Assembly (NCBI GenBank): GCA_914767715.1
Contig: OU612069.1
Location: forward strand, 14,321,387-14,381,386
DNA: 60,000 nucleotides
From: Membranipora membranacea
Taxonomy: Eukaryota; Bryozoa; Gymnolaemata; Cheilostomatida; Membraniporidae
Direction: 5' to 3'
The translations under genes and the position numbers were made by a program. Below, one piece after another: positions 47,156 through 59,100 of the stretch (within the stretch, counting starts at the first letter, position 1; each line of letters starts with the position of its first letter). Below the pieces are notes generated by a model. It saw only the letters and a list, made by a program, of their open reading frames with translations. It was not told the DNA's origin and did not search any database.

Positions 47156-50100
47156 CTTTTGTGTGGAAAATAGAATAAAAAAGTACAGGTACAGGTAGTA
47201 TAAGCTATATTTATGCTATCACAAAAGTTTGTTGGGAGTTTCTTTTAACAAAACACAAAACTGGGCTGGAAACTGAGTTTGGTATTTAGTAAAAAACTGC
47301 CAAAATTTCCCAGGACCGTATATAAAAATATTGTCAGTTGTTGACAGGAAATTTAACCGACTTGAAATTCTATCCCTAAACATTCCAACGCTGACTGCAT
47401 AACAGGCACTAAATATTAGCCCCCTATCATTATACTATAAACAGAATTGCCTCAAAATAGTCGCATGTGAATCTTATCGTGAAGGATTAAGGCAAAATAC
47501 GATTTGATCTTGGGTTGTTGGCACACTAATAGCAATGCCATGTTAAGCCCTCATATATGAGGGCTTAAGATGGCATTGCTATAGTCATAGCTCAATAAAA
47601 ATAAATCAGATTGGTCTGCAATTAGAGTTGTCTCTCATTAATAATAGCCCATGTCAGAATATCAACAGAAGATGGATAACTCCTAATCCAGTAAAATTTA
47701 ATCCAATATTAAACAACATAAAATAAATTCCATTCATCTGATCTGATTTTGGTTGGGTATTTATGTTAGTTATAAATTCTACCCCAGCCCAGGGAGAATG
47801 GAAGGTTCCATTTTCCCTGCTCAGCCACCCAATCTATAAGTTGTACCTGTCCTGTAATGATAATTTAGATTTTGACTGATGGTTTGAGGTCATTATTTAT
47901 TTTTCTAATATTATTTCTGATAAATTTAACTTTTCCCCAATATACCAAAACCAAGTGCTGTTTGATACAGAGTATCCCTACAAACGCTAATATACACCAA
48001 GTTAAATCAGTACCAACATGCTACAAAACTTAAGGCCATAATTAATCTATATCAAACACGATAAATTGTGCCAAAATCAAGCAACAATAATAAGAAATTC
48101 CTAAATTTGATAGGAAAATACTTGGTAACTATATATCAATTACATAATTTTCATGATAGTAGATTTGTGCCTGAGGAATGCTCATCATTGCAATGATATT
48201 CATAATTACCACTGTATGCTACCCATACTAAACCCAAACAACCAGATAATAATATAATCACCTGTAGATGAGATCTGGTATATCTTCTTCTCACCCCCGG
48301 ACACCACATAGATAAGACCAGACTGATCTGATGTTATACCCCATGGTGTGCTCAGACCCGTACATCTCCACACAGGCTGATGAGTACCGGCCTGCAGCTC
48401 ATACTTCCTCACCCCTCCTCCTCCCCTGGAGTCAGACACGAGTACACTGTTATCACCTGGTAGAATGTGTACTCCATAAGGCCACGTCATATCACTAATG
48501 TCAGTGTTATACAGGTGATTACCTGTGATTGTGTAGATCATCAGATGTTCATTAGCTCTGTCTATATCTGCTATTATACTGTCTGATACAGACAGATGAC
48601 TGTACTTGTAGCCCTCATACTGATGTAATAGAGTGTGATGAGGATTACTCTCTGTACCGATGTAGGTGCTGACTTTCATATCTTTATCCACCTTAGTGAT
48701 GAGTTTATCACCTACAGAGTAAGCTGACACGGCGCAGCCAGTAATGTTTATACTCTTTATTAGCTTCAGATCATCACCGGATCTTATCTGTACACTATGT
48801 CTCGAAGTAGAGCAGAGAATATTGCTGTCCTCTCTCCAGCTAACAGCATAACAATTTGATGGTGTTTTCTCATACTTGATGAGCTCGAGTGTAGTGGGCG
48901 GCTCAGTGACAGGTTTATAGTCAGTGTTTTGTTTGTGTGATGACGTTACGCTATGCTTGGCATGGCTTTGTTTACTGGGTGGTCCTTTGGCAGGTGGAGG
49001 GATGCTAGTAGTCTGTTTTGCTGCAGCTGGTGACAGTTTACTGCTGGGAGGTGTGACACCTAAAACAAGCAATTTTAAGAATTTTGAATATATGTATAAA
49101 TATTTTATGATTATAATTTTTATTATAATTTGGATCAATGTTTCAATTAAAATCCTACCAAGCAGATCAGTGCCTGCTCTATTCTGAATTTTTTGAGGAA
49201 ATTGTTGAAACAGTGAAACACCTTCCAATGGCATTACGTCGCCCCACAATTAAGTGCTTCACTTCAGCTGTGTGTCCTGTCTAGGTTTATCATAAGGTCT
49301 ATGGGTTAACCCTTATTCATTAATAGAGATAGTCTGAGCCCCCCAGACTTCTGCCCCTCGCCCGGCGGCCCCCGGCGAGGGAAAGTCTGAGAACAATGCA
49401 GGATTTTGTAAAAATACCAATACTAAAGGGATCTGCAATATCTTTTGAATTTTAATCATGCCATCTACTATATTGCTCCATGTATAAGAGTTTTTCAGTC
49501 AGACTCTGGGAAATTTAGCCTCATGTGAGCAGAGATATTCACTGCCAAGTAATGAAGAAAAATCTCAGCCAGGATTCCTTTCATTTTGAATAAGGACGGA
49601 CATCATGACATTGACAAAAGCTCTTAAAATGTTATATTATTGGACCCTTAAGCTATATGAAGTAAGATTAATGTAGAAGTAATGAGAGGAAAAATCCAAG
49701 CAAATCCTGCTAGTGCATAGACTATAATAGAAACTATGATTTGATATGTCAAGGAGTCTATTGGTAATATCTCAACTCCTAAAGCTAAGTCCATGGTATT
49801 TAGTGGGGCACAAGCACAAAAATTGACCACCCTACTGTCTAATGTCAAACGGTTATGCTAAGGAATGGATTGAATATCATATCATGTCAGAGTCTTCTAC
49901 TGTATACGATGATGCCATGCAGGCTATTGAGGAAAATCAATTTGAGGCGGCAGACGCTTTCAGAGAGATGTTGAGGCATGGCAAAAGATTGATGGTTCTG
50001 AAAGCAAAGTTCTCAAAAAGTACGTTCAGATCTCTAAGCTTTGTAACCATGCAATGTTATTGAATAAGTATTGGAGTGACTTCGTCAGTTCAAAAACTTT

Positions 50101-53100
50101 CCCTGTTGTCTTCCTCTGCTCCTCATTCAACAATTGTGTAGAATATCAAAAAAAATCAAAGATGAAAACCAAAAAGAACCCAACCATTGCTGAATATGCT
50201 TATTTTGTTATAGGTGTAGCTTTGCTATCGTAAGATAAAACCATAGTGTACATATCGAAAATCCTAAGGGTAGCGAAACGCAACCAATGACCACGACCTG
50301 GACAAAATTCATTCGTCATCCTCAAGCAAACAAGCAACATGTTTACATTCCAAACCAGACTTAAAACAGTCACTCTTAAATCAACATGATTCTTACCGTA
50401 TGACAACGCCTCTGTTGTGTCCTCATATGCAGTGACCACTAATTAAGTCACGTGCTCGTTTAGTATGCTGCCGATAGTATAAATAAGGCATGCCATCACA
50501 ATTATAATCAGTTGATATATAGTTGATGTACAGTTGATGTACAGTTGATATACAGTCATTTTTTAAGTCATTGACACAATGGTCACATAATAAATGTACA
50601 CGCTCCAACAATAAATCAAACAGCTTGATTTATATACAACCAACAAAACACAAAATAAACATTGGCGACGAGGATAAAACTCAAAAAGATTGAGGTGGAG
50701 AAGGAGACTATGCCAAAGAGGGTGATAGATCCATAAACAGACGGTACGCAGCCAAACACAGACACAGACTAAGCGAAGAACAGTAGCCCATGACAGTGAC
50801 GGAGACAGAAAAGACTATCAGAATAAGATAAGTTGATTTCCGATTACTTGTAGTACTAAATGTAAACCTTTACTCATTAGAAAATTTTCACTGAATAGCG
50901 CATATCAGATCATAAAAGATGAGTCTTGATATAGGACGCCCAGGTAATTTTGAGGTAGAAGGTGAGGCAAGTGTAGTAGCTACAGCTTGGTTGGCATGGA
51001 TCGAGGAGTTCGATTGCTATGCTGATTGTAAGGGTTTGTTCAACCCCAGTGGAACTTCCGCTAAGGAAACATCGCTTAGGAGACAACGTCAGGCATTGTT
51101 GTTATTCTGTGGTGGACCACGTGTTCGGGAGGTGCTTAAGAATCATAACGATTCAATCGAGGAGGTTACTGAAAAATGTCAGCCCGATGATTATGATGGC
51201 ACAATTCAAGTCTTGAACGCGCATTTTTTGGTAAAACCAAATAAAAGGTTCATGCGTCATGTGTTTAGGCAAATGTGTCAGACTGCAGGTGAGACGATAG
51301 CCCAATATGTAGGTAGACTTAGAAAAGGATCTGTAGGCTGTGAGTACGTTGATGTTAATGACTCGATAGTTGATCAGATTGTTTCAGGCTGCTATTACGA
51401 TGCTCTTAGAAAAAAGTTCTTAGAAGCAGGGGCATCTCTTGACCTAGCAAAGCTAATGAGTATTTCAGCATCACATGAAGCGGTGGAAATGCAAAATAGG
51501 GAAATGAGAAATGGTCAAAACCCTGGTGCTAGCGCTCATGCTAAAAGTAATGCTCATGAATTTCCCAATGCAACAGGTGGTGTCAACCGATTAGGCTCAT
51601 TTGTTAGGCATGGAAATAGTGGCGGCAAGCCAAAACCCAGATAAGAAGACTCCAATGGTGGTAAATCCTACAGAGGTACATCAAATCGTAAGTCAGCTGA
51701 ATCATGCTATAGGTGTGGTTCTTCCAAGCATAGCGGTAGTGATACTAACTGCCCAGCTAAGGATAAGCAATGTAATAAATGCTCAAAAATAGGTCATTTT
51801 GCTATTGCGTGTAGGAGTGTTGAACCTAAGAAAAAGGTGCATTCTATATTGTCAGCTGGTAGTCAAAATGCTGATCAAGGTCAGGCAACATTTCAGTGCA
51901 AAGCTATCAGGCCGAAGTTTAATCTAGACAAGCTTGAAATCAGAGTAGGAAACATTCCGCTTGATGTGCTTGTAGATTCTGGCTCACAGAGCAATGTGAT
52001 TAGTAAAGACACATTTGATTTACTTGTGTCAAGAGGTCTTAGAGCCAAAGTAGAGCCAACAGACCTGGAACTGTTTCCATATACTGCTGATAAGCCCTTA
52101 GACTTGTTCGGATGCTTCAATGCGGAACTAGAAGCAGGAAATCAGCGGGCAACAGCTGAAATCATAATTATTAATGATAGGGATCAGACGTCGTTGTTGA
52201 GTAATGATACATCTCATGCACTAAAACTAATCAAAATAGGCTACAACGTAGGAGTAAATAGCTTAGATTCTAATACCAGTAATGTCAGTAATTACGGTAG
52301 TCTGCTAGATAACTAAAAGAATTTATTTTCAGGCGTAGGTAAATTCAAAGGCCCAGATATAAAAATAGGAATAGATCCTAATGTAACTCCAGTGTGTCAA
52401 CCATATAATCGCGTTCCATTCGCACTGAGGAGTAAAGTAGAGGCTAAACTAGAACAGCTAGTTAAATCAGATATCATAGAGGTAGTAGCAAAGCCTACAC
52501 AGTGGATTTCACCTTTGATTTCTGTACCTAAGGCTAATGGTGATATTGGGCTATGTGTTGATATGCGTAGGGCAAACCAGGCAATTATTAGGGAAAGACA
52601 TCCCATGCCGACTGTTGATGATTTATTACAGGATAAGAATGGCAGCAAGGTTTTCAGCAAGTTAGACATGAAGGAAGGCTTCACGCAATTTGCGCTGCAT
52701 CCCGATTCAAGGGATATCACAACATTCAGTTGTCACATTGGCTTATACCGATATAAGAGGTTATTTTATGGTTGCTCTATGGCTCCAGAGAAATTTTATG
52801 CAGAGATTCATAGATTGATTCAAGGCATTCCAGGTGTAGCAAACCTCGCTGATGATATTATTATACATGGCTCAGACAGAGCTGAGCATGATGCTAGATT
52901 GATACAGGTTCTGGACAGGCTCAAATCAGCAGGATTGACACTCAACAGGCAGAAGTGTACATTTGGTGTTGATGAGTTAGAATTTGTAGGTCATAAACTA
53001 TCAGCAAAGGGCATCGATCCGATGGCTGGTAAAGTTGATGCTATAGTAAACGCTAAGGAACCAACATGCATAGAGGAGTTGCGTTCTTTCTTAGGATTAG

Positions 53101-56100
53101 CTAATTATTGTAGCAAGTTCATACCAGATTTCTCGACCAAGACAGAACCACTGCGCAGACTGAAAAAGCAGCCAGCAGATGGCAAGCAGAAAGGTGTCAA
53201 AGAAAAATTTGTTCTCAACCAGGAGCAGATAGTAGCGTTTGAGAAAGTGAAGAAAAGTCTAGCCAGTAGTGAGACTTTAGGTTATTTTGATCTCAAATAT
53301 CCGACTAAGGTGGTAGCTGATGCAAGTCCTTTTGGTTTAGGTGCTGTTCTTATCCAGGATCAGGAGGATGGACCACGGGTTATTAGCTATGCATTGAGAA
53401 GTTTGAGTGATGTTGAATCTAGATACCATCAGACTGAAAGGGAAGCTCTAAGTTTGGTGTGGGCCTGTGAAAGATTCAAGCCACATTTGATAGGCAATAA
53501 GTTCGATTTGGTTACAGACCATGAGCCACTGAAGGTTATTTATGGTCCGCGTTCAAAACCATGTGCTAGGATTGAACGCTGGGTGTTACGTCTTATGCCA
53601 TATGATTACACTGTAGTTTATTGGCCAGGTAGCAAAAACGTAGCAGACCCTCTCTCAAGGCTCTCAGCAAGTAAAGTTTGTGATTTGTCTCTCGCAAACA
53701 AGGCTGAAGCATATGTTAGATTTGTAGCTTTAAATTCTGTACCTAGAGCTATGATCGCTAAAGAGATAGAGAAAATTTCTTTAGACGACGAGGAATTATC
53801 CATTGTTAGGAAATGCATAAATTCAAATAATTTTGATGTTCGTGGTATATCAAAGTCGTATAAGCTAATTAGTGGTGAATTGTGTGTGATAGGAAACCTA
53901 GTATTGAGAGGCAGCAGAATAGTCATACCCTCTCAACTCAGATCACATGTTTTAAATTTGGCTCATACAGGACATCTAGGGATTGTTGGTACAAAGAGGA
54001 ATTTGAGGACTAAGGTTTGGTGGCCAAACATTGATAGCGATGTGGACAAACACATCACAGCATGTCATGAGTGTCAATTAGTAGGTAAACCAAGTTCTCC
54101 GGAACCCATGTTGAGTTCTGACCTCCCAACAGCGCCATGGAAGGAAGTTGCGGTAAATCATTTTGGTCCATTTGGTCATTCTAGCCAGTACTTGCTTGTT
54201 GTTATTGACTATTATAGTAGGTATTTTGAGTGCATTCCGGTGAAATCGACCAGTCCTGCAACCACACTAATGGCATTAGATGAAGTTTTTCAAACTCATG
54301 GAATCCCACAGTACTTGAAAAGTGATTCAGGACCAGCTTTCATCTCAGAGGATTTTAGGAAATTCTGTGAGAACTTGGCAATTAAACACAGCAGGGGTAC
54401 ACCTAAGTGGCCTCAAGGTAATGGTCTTGTTGAATCATCGATGAAGTCCATAAAGAAAAGGCTTCAAATAGCCGTGACTACAGGAAAAGATTGGGGGAGT
54501 GAACTCCACAAGTATTTATTTTCTTATAGAAATACACCCCATCCTGCGACTGTTAAGAGTCCAGCAGAATTATTATTTGGTCGTAAGCTGCGTACCAAAT
54601 TACCCATGTATGATAATGATAGTAAGTTAGATGATATCCAGGTCAGACAGCATGACGCTGAATATAAGGCTAAAGTAAAAGAATACACTGACCGTAAGCA
54701 CAAGGCTGCAAACTCTAGTATTTCTATCGGTGATGAAGTTTTACTCATCAGAGATCAAATTTCACAAAAAACTGACACCCGCTACTACAATGATATTTAT
54801 GTAGTAGTAAACAAAAATGGGTCACAAGTAACTGTACGATCCTCAGATGGACGAAAATATGTCCGTAACAGTTCCCATCTGAGACCCTACAAGAGAACCC
54901 ATGAAATCATACACTCTTCTTTTGTAGATGCCGGTATCGTAGGCACCACAGAGGAAGAAAAGAGGGAAAATAGTGTCAGAAGATCGCCACGCCCTAAGAA
55001 CACTCCAGACAGATACACTAACTATCTAAGCAGTCTCAAGGATTACTACGACTTCTGCTACACGTATTATCAAGGAACTCAGCCTAATACGTAATGTCAA
55101 AAGTGCCCGATGCACTGCAGCACAACAGAGTCGAAAGGAGAGTGAACTCCTGCGGTTTCATGCCAAGGCAAATCCTACCCCCACTGACAACGCGGATATC
55201 AGTGGTCCTTGTTCTCTATTTTCCCATAAATAGATTATGGTCTTTTTTGAGGCAAGGATGGCACGGTAGCTGCTGGCCGCGATTAACTCTGAACATCTCT
55301 ACACTATAAAGAGATTCCATTGACATATCATTTACGTACTAAAATATATTATTGCTGACAAATTTTGTAAATAAGACATTTATGTTGCTGTAATATTTAA
55401 TGCTCGCTTTTTGTATGTAAAGTTTTCAGATAATAACTCATTCAAGTTTAATGAGGAAAAGAGGGATGTTGTGTCCTCATATGCAGTGACCACTAATTAA
55501 GTCACGTGCTCATTTAGTATGCTGCCGATAGTATAAATAAGGCATGCCATCACAATTATAATCAGTTGATATATAGTTGATGTACAGTTGATGTACAGTT
55601 GATATACAGTCATTTATAAGTCATTGACACAATGTTCACATAATAAATGTACACGCTCCAACAATAAATCAAACAGCTTGATTTATATACAACCAACAAA
55701 ACACAAAATAAACAGCCTCATCTGCTAATTCAATTGTGTCTAATAGAATTCACACTAAATCTCTTAGCAGACAACAAATCACTACTCTGACAGTCCTTGT
55801 GTGTACATTCCGTCACTCTGAAGAATAAATGAAATAAAGCTTAAAATAATCAGAGGGGCTGCTTCAGCTTATAAGCATCAAAATGAGCCCAAGAACAGCT
55901 CAATTGCGCAACTAGGTTTGAAGTTACAACTTATCAAAGTGAGGCCTCGCTGATGCTGGCTTGTGAGCCTTGTGTAGGGGGTGTGATGTCATAAACATAC
56001 ATTTCGTGTATTATTGTCTACCATTAGAAAATCACCTACTAGAGGAGAAGTGCTATCTACAGTCGCTTCTTTGTTCGATTCTCTTGGATGTCTGGACCCT

Positions 56101-59100
56101 TCATCCCTGAAAGGAAAACTGCTACTCAAACAGTTATGTTACGAGATAGTCAAATTTCATGATATCTCTTTGTCATGGCAGGATAGTCCACCATTTCTTT
56201 AGGATCCTAGGTTTTCACTGGACATAATAACCAGATCAGAGCAGGCTCTAGACCCAGATGATCCAGGAAGCAAATCCACACAAGCGAAGAGAACTGGATC
56301 CCGGAAACACTCAGGAAATACAGCAACTGGAGAAAGGTGACCATGGTTAAGAAGCATGAGGATCAATTTTGTGTCGGTATGAGGAAGAAAGGAATTAGCA
56401 GAGACTTAATATTCGACTTCCCGATAAAAACAATTAAGAGCTATCACTTTCAGGAAGAGATTCAAGTAATGGAAGCTAAGGGAAAGCTGAATAAATCTTT
56501 GGCCTTAGAGTTATTCAAGCAGTGCCTGAGGTCAGGATTTGATTTTCATTTGTTTTGTGAAAGTTGTTTAAAGTTATGTTTAGAGTAATTATTCATCTGT
56601 TCAATTTAATAATTTATCTATGCAATATATTTGATGTATTTATTTTATGATATCTCTGTTTATCTTGCTGTATTCCTGTCATCACAACATTAATTCAACT
56701 GTATTTAAATGAGTTTTATAATTTTATACAACATCTCGAACTCTGAGAATCCTATCAAGTCACTCATGTGACTTTTGATCATGATGGTCTGGTCCTGTGA
56801 TAGATGAAGACCGGTTGTCTATTTCCCTGTGGCAGAAGTTAGTATATCATGGCTGGTTTCATGAAGCCATTCGAAATAACCAATAACAAGTAACATACTG
56901 CATTTCGTGATCGGCCACAAACATCGATCAGGAAAATAAAAAAAATTTGAACAGTTTTGTGCTTGCTTTTATATACTTTAGCTTTCATATAATATTCTTG
57001 AGGACATGCTACAAGCAGTGAGTGAATTCACAGACAGAGCCCCCTGCCACCGAATTGTGACTCTAGCGGACTTTAGGAAGCTGTAGGAACCTTTTAATTA
57101 ACCTATGATGCATTTAGCCATTCAGAAAAATTATTGGATGCCAAAAATTAAGATCTAATTATCTAACAAGTTTGTAACAACAATATTTTATCTCATTTTC
57201 TACTGTTTAGATTATTGATCTCACATACCCAAATTTATATCAGATTCAAAGCGCGTGAGAATTATTAAACAGAAGATATTTAGTTTTGTAAAGAAGTTGT
57301 TGACAACGTATCATGACAACACTTGTGAAGGCATACCTTTTTTGTTGATGGATTCTTTCACAACTCGCAGGAACTGAGGTTTACTAAGTTTACTTGCACC
57401 AACACCATAAACTCCGATCTCAGCTTTCAGCTTTGTTACTTGGTCATCTATCGGATTCAGTTTGCTCAGCATCTTACTTAGAGCTGCAACTGAATTAGCC
57501 TCATTCCCCAACAGATTTTCTGATACAGATGCAAGTCTAGCTAGTTCTTTTTTCACCTTTTTCCTGAGTGTTCCTTGCTATGAAACGAAAAATGCAGGTG
57601 CAACATCTGTCAGATTATACATCATACTCAGTGGGCCATATGTTGTCAATTATAGGTCATGGTAGGTGATACATTTAACTTTAACTCACTCCACTGATTT
57701 CCCTTTGCAGCTGCATCATGTTTGACTCGTCTCACTTTTACAACCGCAGGTTTCACCAAAGTTGTTACAAACTATGCTCGCTGTGTGATCTGTGTTGATC
57801 TGGTCAATGAGGATTTGTGATAATTCGGTATCGTTTCAAATACTGGTGTAAACCTTCTAATTTTATTTACTAAGAAACCACTTTAAATGAACTTTGAATA
57901 AAGCATTGAGCGATAAGCTTTTCAAACAACCCTTTCAATTCACTATGTTACCATGCATCGATTTGGCACTTGCAATGAAATTGTCCACTCTTAATTCGAG
58001 ACCGAATGCTTAATGCTGACAGTTCACAAAATGATGAAACTTCAAATAGATCTGCTGTGGTTGGGCTTCGCACCCAGGACTACCGAATCACAGTCTTTGT
58101 TGATAACTGCTTCAATGCATCGCAGATCCCGAAGCAAATGAAGGATCACAAACAGATGTGACCTAATATCGAACCAATGTTATTTCCATGATTTGATAGA
58201 TCCTGAAGTTGTTGTGAAATTGATGCATGCGAACTAAGCGATTAAAAAAATTAATGCAATTTAAAGCTGATTTGATTAGGGGTGGAAAGACCTCTTGAGG
58301 TTGGAGTGGAATTTCAGAAATTCGGATATGTGTTATGTCTGATCTGAGAGGATGATACGTTTTTAATCAACACTTTCTTAGCATCATTTATCTCACTAAA
58401 AATGACAAGGAAGGAAGTATGATAGTCATTAATTGGAAGTTCCGACAACATAATTGAGTTTGCAAACTCAACTATGTTATCGGCTAAAAGCATTCAGTTG
58501 GGATCAGTAGACATTCAATACCTATCTCATTTTCATAGCTATCTTTTTTGATGCTGATGCAATTTGATGGATTTGCTTTCTTCTGTTGAAATTGATAGAA
58601 CCATCTTTACTCAGATCGTTGTGAATAAGACATGATTTTGTCCAATGATGTTTCTCGTAACAAAATGTCTAGTTTGATGAACAAGGTTATCATCTACTTA
58701 TTTTTCAAAGTAGGAGGACGATTCCTTTCCTAATCACAGCAGAGAGTTTGGCACATAGGAGCAGGGAGTTTGTTCAAACTCAGTGATTATTATCATCGGG
58801 GTTTGAGTGAATCTGGCAAATCGAGTATTGTGCACAATTGCTCGTAGTAAAGAGATCTTTGCACTCATTGAATGATCCTTCTCAAATAATGTGTGTGTGT
58901 TATCGTTGCGCAGTTTGAATGATAAGTTGCTCCTTGTAAAGTATTATATCCAAGATATATGCAAATTTAAATTAGGGTTATGGTTCTGGGAAGAGATGTG
59001 TTTATCCATGTATTCAATGACCTTAATTGTATATTACGGTGCAAAGGTACAGCTGCTGTGACTGGTAAATTTATCGTTTTTACGCGTTATCCGAGTCCGG

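Larger units (their letters stand above)
50413..55714 (+). mobile_element. Complete Ty3/Gypsy LTR retrotransposon, Mag-like
   Basis: 5,302 bp with LTRs of 249 and 248 bp (TG...CA) and a 5-bp target duplication GCCTC at 50,408-50,412 and 55,715-55,719. A primer-binding site starting TGGCGACGAGGAT directly follows the 5' LTR, and a purine tract AATGAGGAAAAGAGGGA precedes the 3' LTR. Inside is one gag-pol frame: capsid-like, two zinc knuckles, protease DSG, RT, RNase H, integrase. The pol order RT-RNaseH-IN is Ty3/Gypsy, and the motif style (RVISYALRSL, TEREALSLVWA) is like the Mag clade. It lies in sense opposite to the host gene, within its intron. Two in-frame TAA codons and a changed integrase residue indicate this copy is inactive on its own. 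Confidence 0.97.

Noticed and set aside
50919-55094. Reassigned TAA codon in the host to explain the two stops
   Set aside because: The gag-pol frame itself ends in TAA and the host gene models end in TAG, so there is no reason to invoke a changed code.
54837-55309. An extra envelope-like frame after pol
   Set aside because: Only a 71-codon frame without signal peptide or membrane pattern is found between pol and the 3' LTR.
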